38,979 nucleotides of DNA, taken from contig JAOTYV010000004.1 in NCBI GenBank assembly GCA_029861675.1, positions 1 to 38,979 on the forward strand, given 5' to 3'. The notes under the pieces are model-generated. The model was given only the letters and a program-made list of their open reading frames with translations. It was not told the DNA's origin and did not search any database. Positions 34,388 to 38,979 of the stretch are shown here, piece after piece. Every line of letters begins with the position of its first letter. Position 1 is the stretch's first letter. Made by a program: the position numbers and the translations under genes. Source of the DNA: Alphaproteobacteria bacterium. Lineage in GTDB: Bacteria > Pseudomonadota > Alphaproteobacteria > UBA8366.

Positions 34388-35238
34388 GGCATCGATCCTT
34401 GGGCCTCCGCGCCGTCGATCGGCGTCGCATAGGCGCCGATCACGCTGCACCCTTCGACGCCGGACAACCGGCCGAGATCTTCGAGGCGCGGATCGTTCAG
34501 TTCGATGAATCCATCGGCCTCCAGCAAGTGGAACCAGGCGCCTTGTTGCAGCGATGCGTGCGGCTGCCCCTTGATCGCGACGCGTTCGAGCATGGCGGCC
34601 AATCCGGTGCGGCTCACGGTTTCGGCGGTCTCGAGAACGATAAGTGTTTTATCCCCGCCGCTCGCCTCCGGCACGATATAGCCGAGCGCCAATGCGGCGG
34701 CGCCATTGTTGTCGGCGATCGGGCTCATCGGCAGGCGGTATGAAACGCGAGGACCGTCGGGCGCCGTGAGTCCCGTCCACCAAGGATCGCTGTCGCCTTC
34801 GCGCGGGAACGGCAGGACGCCTAGCGTGACTTTCTTTTCAATGACCTCACCGACGACCTCGCGCACGCTGCCGAAGGCCGTCATCGGGGTGGCACTGCCG
34901 AAGGCGTTGCGTGCCAGATCCCAGTAGCTTGGATTTTCGCCGGTCGCGAACACGGCGACCGCATAGTCGGACTTCTCCATCCTGGTGATGCCCGCGATGA
35001 TCTCGCGCCAGATACGGGCGATCGCGCCAAAGGGAAAACCGCCGTTATGCTTGCTGGCCAGACGGCGCAGGATCAACGCTTCCCGGCCCGGGCGAATGGG
35101 GGCGATCGAATCGCGGCTTTTCACCGCGCGGATCCGATCGACCAGCGCTGCCCGGCGTATGATCAGCGCATGCATTTCCGCGTCGATCGAATCGATGTCG
35201 CGCCGCAGATCGTCCAGGGTCGTTCCGGAGTCGTTCAT
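34384..35238 (-). CDS. Chorismate mutase with shortened prephenate-dehydratase-like region and ACT domain
   Basis: A 284-residue protein built like a shortened P-protein (PheA). Residues 1-87 are an AroQ chorismate mutase with the active-site pattern intact: R12, R29, K40 and RPGRE (49-53). Residues 88-193 resemble only part of a dehydratase domain: VAVFATGENPSYWDLARNAFG and GVLPFPREGDS look like the dehydratase start and its GV-P-EN motif, but the region is some 75 residues short and no TRF motif is seen. Residues 194-284 look like the PheA ACT domain (DKTLIVLE, GLAAMLE, VIGAYATP). It is the first gene of the hisC-tyrA operon. It probably makes prephenate; dehydratase activity is doubtful. 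Confidence 0.85.
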   Translation of the reverse strand: MNDSGTTLDDLRRDIDSIDAEMHALIIRRAALVDRIRAVKSRDSIAPIRPGREALILRRLASKHNGGFPFGAIARIWREIIAGITRMEKSDYAVAVFATGENPSYWDLARNAFGSATPMTAFGSVREVVGEVIEKKVTLGVLPFPREGDSDPWWTGLTAPDGPRVSYRLPMSPIADNNGAAALALGYIVPEASGGDKTLIVLETAETVSRTGLAAMLERVAIKGQPHASLQQGAWFHLLEADGFIELNDPRLEDLGRLSGVEGCSVIGAYATPIDGAEAQGSMP

Positions 35239-35306
35239 CGCCCTACATACCTATCGGAAAAGCCGCTCACTTCTAGTGCCTGGCGGGGTAGAAATCAAAG
35301 AAAACA

Positions 35307-36569
35307 TTGACACCGTTGGCCACGGGACCAAAAGTACCCGGCCCTCAGCAACCGGCGGGGACAGGACTGATTTCCAAGCCAAAGAATCCCGTAAATCCGA
35401 CCCTTTCGGCGATATCACCGGCGCCGAACCAAGCGGACGTCCCGCTGCCCGGCCATCGCGTCGAGTTGGGCGCCGACACGCAGCTGCGCCTCGATTGCGG
35501 CGCCGCATTGGGGCCGTTCCCGATGGCCTATTGCACATATGGCGAACTCAACGCCGACCGGAGCAATGCGATTCTGGTCTGCCATGCGCTGACCGGCGAT
35601 CAGTATGTCGCCGAAACCCATCCGATCACCGGCAAGCCCGGCTGGTGGGAATTGATCGTCGGGCCCGGCCTGCCGCTGGACACGGATCGGTTCTTCATCA
35701 TTTGCGCCAATGTTCTGGGCGGCTGCCTCGGCACCGTGGGGCCGAAGGAAATCGATCCCGAAAGCGGCGAGCCGTACGGCCTTGGCTTTCCGGTTATCAC
35801 GATTGGCGACATGGTGCGCGCCCAGGCGATGTTGCTCGACCATCTCGGCATCGACCAGTTGTTCTGCGTGATCGGCGGTTCGATGGGGGCGATGCAGGTG
35901 TTGGAATGGGCCTCCCGGTACAAGGACCGCGTGTTCGCCGCGGTGCCGATCGCCGGCGCGGCTCGCCACACCGCACAAAACATTGCCTTTCACGAAGTCG
36001 GGCGGCAGGCGATCATGGCCGACCCGGACTGGCATGGCGGCGACTACATGACGCATGGCGTCATGCCCCGCAGAGGGCTCGGCGTGGCGCGCATGACCGC
36101 GCACATCACCTACCTGTCCGAGGCGGCGCTGCATCGCAAGTTCGGCCGTAACCTGCAGAACCGGGATATGCTGAGTTTTGGCTTCGACGCGGATTTCCAG
36201 GTGGAGAGCTATCTGCGCCACCAGGGATCGACCTTTGTCGATCGGTTCGACGCCAATGCCTATCTCTATATCACCCGGGCCATGGATTATTTCGATATGG
36301 CGGCGGAACATGGCGGCTCGTTGCCGGTTGCTTTCGAAGGCACGAAGACGCGGTTCTGCATAATATCGTTTAGCAGCGACTGGTTGTTCCCCACGTCGGA
36401 GAACCGTGCGGTCGTGCAGGCGCTGAACGCGGTCGCCGCAAATGTCAGTTTCGTCGAGGTTGAAAGCGACCAGGGCCACGACGCCTTCCTGCTCGACGAA
36501 CCCGAATTCATCCGTGTTCTGAAAGGCTTCATCAATGGCTGCGCGGAACATCGCGGGCTCGGCCGATGA
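35307..36569 (+). CDS. metX: Homoserine O-acetyltransferase (MetX)
   Basis: An alpha/beta-hydrolase acyltransferase of up to 420 residues. The nucleophile Ser is in [13 protein letters not shown], with the Asp in [12 protein letters not shown] and the His in [13 protein letters not shown]. The conserved core starts at [11 protein letters not shown] and includes [10 protein letters not shown] and [19 protein letters not shown]. It acylates homoserine for methionine synthesis. The start is uncertain: the first in-frame ATG is too far inside, so TTG at 35307 is given here, but the first 40 or so residues are Pro-rich and unlike a conserved N-terminus and overlap a possible RNA structure. Its stop overlaps metW by four bases. 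Confidence 0.9.
   Translation: MTPLATGPKVPGPQQPAGTGLISKPKNPVNPTLSAISPAPNQADVPLPGHRVELGADTQLRLDCGAALGPFPMAYCTYGELNADRSNAILVCHALTGDQYVAETHPITGKPGWWELIVGPGLPLDTDRFFIICANVLGGCLGTVGPKEIDPESGEPYGLGFPVITIGDMVRAQAMLLDHLGIDQLFCVIGGSMGAMQVLEWASRYKDRVFAAVPIAGAARHTAQNIAFHEVGRQAIMADPDWHGGDYMTHGVMPRRGLGVARMTAHITYLSEAALHRKFGRNLQNRDMLSFGFDADFQVESYLRHQGSTFVDRFDANAYLYITRAMDYFDMAAEHGGSLPVAFEGTKTRFCIISFSSDWLFPTSENRAVVQALNAVAANVSFVEVESDQGHDAFLLDEPEFIRVLKGFINGCAEHRGLGR
35316..35382 (+). promoter_or_regulatory. Structured metX leader resembling the SAM-I/IV riboswitch core (tentative)
   Basis: TTGGC (35316-35320) can pair with GCCAA (35378-35382) as a closing stem. Inside are a hairpin CGGGAC-CAAAA-GTACCCG (35323-35340) with one bulged A, then CTCAGCAACCGG (35345-35355) and GACTGATTTCCAAGC (35365-35379). 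GGGAC, CAGCAACCGG and a downstream (C)TRA-W-TCC-AGC-like string occur in the same order in S-box SAM riboswitches. P4 is missing and the element is short, so it may be a variant or a coincidence. If real, metX translation must begin downstream of it. Confidence 0.3.
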
Positions 36570-37186
36570 ACGATGCCCGCGCGGCGATTCGCGTCGACCT
36601 GCAGCTCATCGCCGATATGGTGCCCGCGGGAAGCCGGGTACTGGATGTCGGCTGCGGCGAGGGGGCGCTGCTCCGGTATCTGAGCGACTTCAAACAGGTC
36701 GATGCCCGCGGCATCGAACTCAGCATGGCCGGCGTCAACGAAGGCGTGAGCCAGGGCCTGTCGGTGATCCAGGGCGACGCCGATACCGATTTGGATGACT
36801 ATCCCGCCGGCGCCTTCGACTACGCGGTGCTGAGCCAAACCTTGCAGGCGACGCGCCAGCCGCACCGGGTGGTCGAGAACCTGGTTCGGATTGGCCGGCA
36901 CGCCATTCTGTCGGTGCCGAATTTCGGGTTCTGGCAGGTGCGCTGGCGGTTGATGACGCGCGGTCGGATGCCCCAGACCGAGACGCTGCCGTATTTGTGG
37001 TACGACACGCCCAACATCCATTTGTGCACGATCAAGGATTTTCTCGCGCTGTGCCGCGACCTGCGGGTCGAGGTGGAGCGAGCGGTGCCGTTGGACCGCA
37101 ACGGTAACGCCCTCGACTGGTCGGCTTCGGGCCCGTTCGCCAACTTGTTGGCGGCGCAGGCGCTGTTCGTCCTTCGGCAGGGGTGA
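36566..37186 (+). CDS. metW: Methionine biosynthesis protein MetW
   Basis: A 206-residue class I SAM-dependent methyltransferase-like protein. Motif I is [15 protein letters not shown] (about residues 25-39), followed by ARGIELS and a [10 protein letters not shown] strand. The C-terminal part has [17 protein letters not shown] and [16 protein letters not shown], which are characteristic of MetW. It is encoded with metX in many proteobacteria and is thought to enable MetX activity by forming a complex with it. The ATG overlaps the metX stop (ATGA). The gene is convergent with the MscS channel, 16 bp away. Confidence 0.93.
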   Translation: MNDARAAIRVDLQLIADMVPAGSRVLDVGCGEGALLRYLSDFKQVDARGIELSMAGVNEGVSQGLSVIQGDADTDLDDYPAGAFDYAVLSQTLQATRQPHRVVENLVRIGRHAILSVPNFGFWQVRWRLMTRGRMPQTETLPYLWYDTPNIHLCTIKDFLALCRDLRVEVERAVPLDRNGNALDWSASGPFANLLAAQALFVLRQG

Positions 37187-37202
37187 ACCACGCCGCCGGT
37201 GG

Positions 37203-38979
37203 TTACATTCCCTCGCCCCCTTCGCCCGCGTCTTCGCCCGCGCCGCCCCGTTCTCCTTCGGCGCGCCGCTTCGGTTCCTTGGGACGGTCCGATACTGCCG
37301 GCTGGTCGTCGCCGCCGGTCGCGTCCTGCATTGCAATGCGCGCCGGCGGTGCGTTGCCGTGGCTGTCCACGCCGAAATACAGTGTGCGGTGCGGGAAGGG
37401 AATTTCGATGCCTTCCTCGTCGAATCGGTTCTTGATGAGCCGGTGATAGGCCCGCTGAACGCCGAACTGCTTGCCGGGCTGCACCCGGAACCGTCCACGG
37501 ATCACGACCGCTGAATCACCCAAGCTCTGGACACCCTGGATTTCGATATCGGCGATGATGACAGAGGCATATTCCGGGTCGGCCCGCATTTCCGCGCCGA
37601 CCTCGCGCATAACGTCCATGCAGCGGTCGATGCTTTCGCTGTACGCGACGCCGATGTCGAACCGGGCGAAGGAAAAATCCTTGCTCTTGTTGGTGGTCGT
37701 CGTGACCGAGCTGAAGGGAATTCGGTGCACCTGGCCCAAACCGTCGCGCAGCTGGATCGACCGGATCGACATCGCCTCGACCTTGCCTATGTGACCCGAC
37801 AATTCGACAAAATCCCCGACCGCGACCGAATCCTCCATCAAGATAAAAAATCCCGTGATGAAGTCCTTGACGATCGTCTGCGCGCCGAAACCGACCGCGA
37901 GGCCGAGAATTCCAGCGCCGGCGATCAGGGGCCCAATCTCGACGCCGAGTTCGGAAAGCACCATCAGGGTGACCATCAGCGCCAGAATGATCAGAACCAA
38001 ATTGCGCAGCAAGGGCAGCAGCGTTTGGGCGCGTTGGCTGCGGCTGACCGTGTTGCCCTCCCGGTCGGTGGCGGTGAGGTAGCGCTCGATTCCGGCGCTG
38101 ATCAATTCCCAGACCACCAGGGCAAAAAAGATAATGGCGCCGATGGTGATGAGGCGGCCCAATATCAGACTGCCGACCGGCCCGGAGAACCAGGCGAAGA
38201 CGTCGAGCCCCCAGACATCGAGCAGGGCCAAGGCGGTGGCGACATAGATAACGATCTTGATCGCGGTTTGCAGCACCGGCAGATAGCGGTTGGTGCGGGC
38301 CTCGAGCCCCGGAAAGCGGCGCTTCTGTTCGTCGGTCAAGGAAAAGGCGCGGCGAACAAGCGGACGCTCGAGCATGATCAAACCGCGGGCAATCCCCAGG
38401 ATCACCAGGCTCATCAAGGTGGCGCGGAGGACAAACTCGAATCCGCCCGGAATCTCCAGCGCCCAGACACCATAGATTGCCGCGATGAAAACGATGCCGA
38501 CAAAATGCCATATTTCGGCAATCCGCCGGCGCAGGATGGCCAGCGATTGTCCGTCTCGGCCGCGGATCGCGGATGCCACGTCTTGCCGGTTTTGCAGCAG
38601 CAGCATGACCAGCAGGAGCGCCACGATCAGCCCCAGTAACTTCATCAACGCTGTCTGTGCGGCGGCCGGCAAGCCGAGCGGCAGGGCGGCTTGAATGATG
38701 AAGTAGCCGTAGATCGTCCAATTGGTCAGGCGTCGAATCCAGACGAAGCTGTAATTCGCCGTCTCGTCGCCGATCGGGATGAGCCGCATGGTTCCGATGC
38801 GTGGCGCAAGCAGCATGCGGGCGACGGCGGCGATTGCCCGGCACAGCACGCTTGCGTTGATCAGGGCGATTGCGACCACCTGGCCTTCGCGGCTTGGCGT
38901 GACGACGGCCATGGCGCCGTATGCCGCGGCGGCAAAGGCGACGACCGCGACCAATTCGAGAATGGTGCGTAGGACGGCG
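37203..38979 (-). CDS. MscS-family mechanosensitive ion channel, partial at the 5' end
   Basis: The visible 591 codons stay open to the right window edge, so the true start is outside. The N-terminal half has about seven membrane helices in a large non-core domain, as in the longer MscS relatives. The channel core is clear: pore helix GPLIAGAGILGLAVGFGAQTIVKDFITGFFILMED (quoted in part: GLAVGFGAQTIVKD), then the beta-domain SVAVGDFVELSGHIGKVE, and a C-terminal domain with GRFRVQPGKQFGVQRAYH. The last 40 residues are charged and rich in Gly, Pro and Glu. It releases solutes under membrane tension during osmotic downshock. Confidence 0.92.
   Translation of the reverse strand, partial: AVLRTILELVAVVAFAAAAYGAMAVVTPSREGQVVAIALINASVLCRAIAAVARMLLAPRIGTMRLIPIGDETANYSFVWIRRLTNWTIYGYFIIQAALPLGLPAAAQTALMKLLGLIVALLLVMLLLQNRQDVASAIRGRDGQSLAILRRRIAEIWHFVGIVFIAAIYGVWALEIPGGFEFVLRATLMSLVILGIARGLIMLERPLVRRAFSLTDEQKRRFPGLEARTNRYLPVLQTAIKIVIYVATALALLDVWGLDVFAWFSGPVGSLILGRLITIGAIIFFALVVWELISAGIERYLTATDREGNTVSRSQRAQTLLPLLRNLVLIILALMVTLMVLSELGVEIGPLIAGAGILGLAVGFGAQTIVKDFITGFFILMEDSVAVGDFVELSGHIGKVEAMSIRSIQLRDGLGQVHRIPFSSVTTTTNKSKDFSFARFDIGVAYSESIDRCMDVMREVGAEMRADPEYASVIIADIEIQGVQSLGDSAVVIRGRFRVQPGKQFGVQRAYHRLIKNRFDEEGIEIPFPHRTLYFGVDSHGNAPPARIAMQDATGGDDQPAVSDRPKEPKRRAEGERGGAGEDAGEGGEGM

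Noticed and set aside
35222..35236. GTTC-N7-GTTC, a second LexA-like match
   Set aside because: It lies in the first codons of the chorismate mutase gene, and about one such match is expected by chance in this window.

Overview
The window is a stretch of chromosome from a GC-rich (roughly 60%) alphaproteobacterium, most likely a free-living Rhodospirillales-type organism. The evidence is gene content and order: argH-lptM-lysA-DUF4175, a zinc-ribbon/DUF3426 gene divergent from ftsEX, chorismate mutase-hisC-tyrA beside metX-metW, a methylsuccinyl-CoA dehydrogenase, and a TIGR02302/DUF4175 protein, a family described from Alphaproteobacteria. Both edges cut genes: a TauD-type dioxygenase on the left and an MscS-type channel on the right. 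No tRNA, rRNA, CRISPR array, prophage or insertion sequence was recognised.

Layout. Positions 1-1345 hold a partial dioxygenase, a RidA protein and an uncharacterised Cys/His protein. Positions 1380-4564 (minus) hold pdeM and the large 'ligase-associated' DEXH helicase, a DNA-repair pair. Positions 4741-6751 (plus) hold a DUF3012 lipoprotein and lepA. Positions 6851-8694 (minus) hold a cysteine hydrolase, a DUF4743 NUDIX hydrolase and an ACT-domain protein. Positions 8871-10013 are the least conventional part: a 37-residue membrane protein with its own terminator, a 565-bp gene-poor stretch, a small AT-hook protein and the second copy of a 106-bp repeat. Positions 10010-10684 (minus) hold a Tat-exported intradiol dioxygenase.

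Positions 10861-16998 (plus) form a carbon-metabolism block: methylsuccinyl-CoA dehydrogenase, a HIG1-type membrane protein, a PduO-type cobalamin adenosyltransferase, an unknown Rossmann-like protein, both ETF subunits and 3-hydroxybutyryl-CoA dehydrogenase. Together they suggest acetyl-CoA assimilation through the ethylmalonyl-CoA pathway: Mcd passes electrons to ETF, and the adenosyltransferase makes the coenzyme B12 its mutases need. A TauE/SafE permease and a TlpA thioredoxin follow. Positions 18404-23773 are a tightly overlapping argH-lptM-lysA-DUF4175 operon. Positions 23808-28229 hold the zinc-ribbon protein, then ftsE-ftsX-ydcF-plsC (envelope and division). A B12-dependent class II ribonucleotide reductase (28319-30601) follows, with a LexA-like direct repeat upstream. 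Then come chaC, a DUF2125 protein, the aromatic amino-acid operon (tyrA, hisC, and a chorismate mutase with a shortened dehydratase-like region), metX-metW and the MscS channel.

Most of the window is ordinary core genome. The items most worth a second look are the paired-hairpin repeat that sits between convergent genes and supplies their stop codons, the structured leader and missing ATG at metX, the shortened P-protein-like chorismate mutase, the LexA-like site before nrdJ, and the small proteins around 8.9-9.9 kb.
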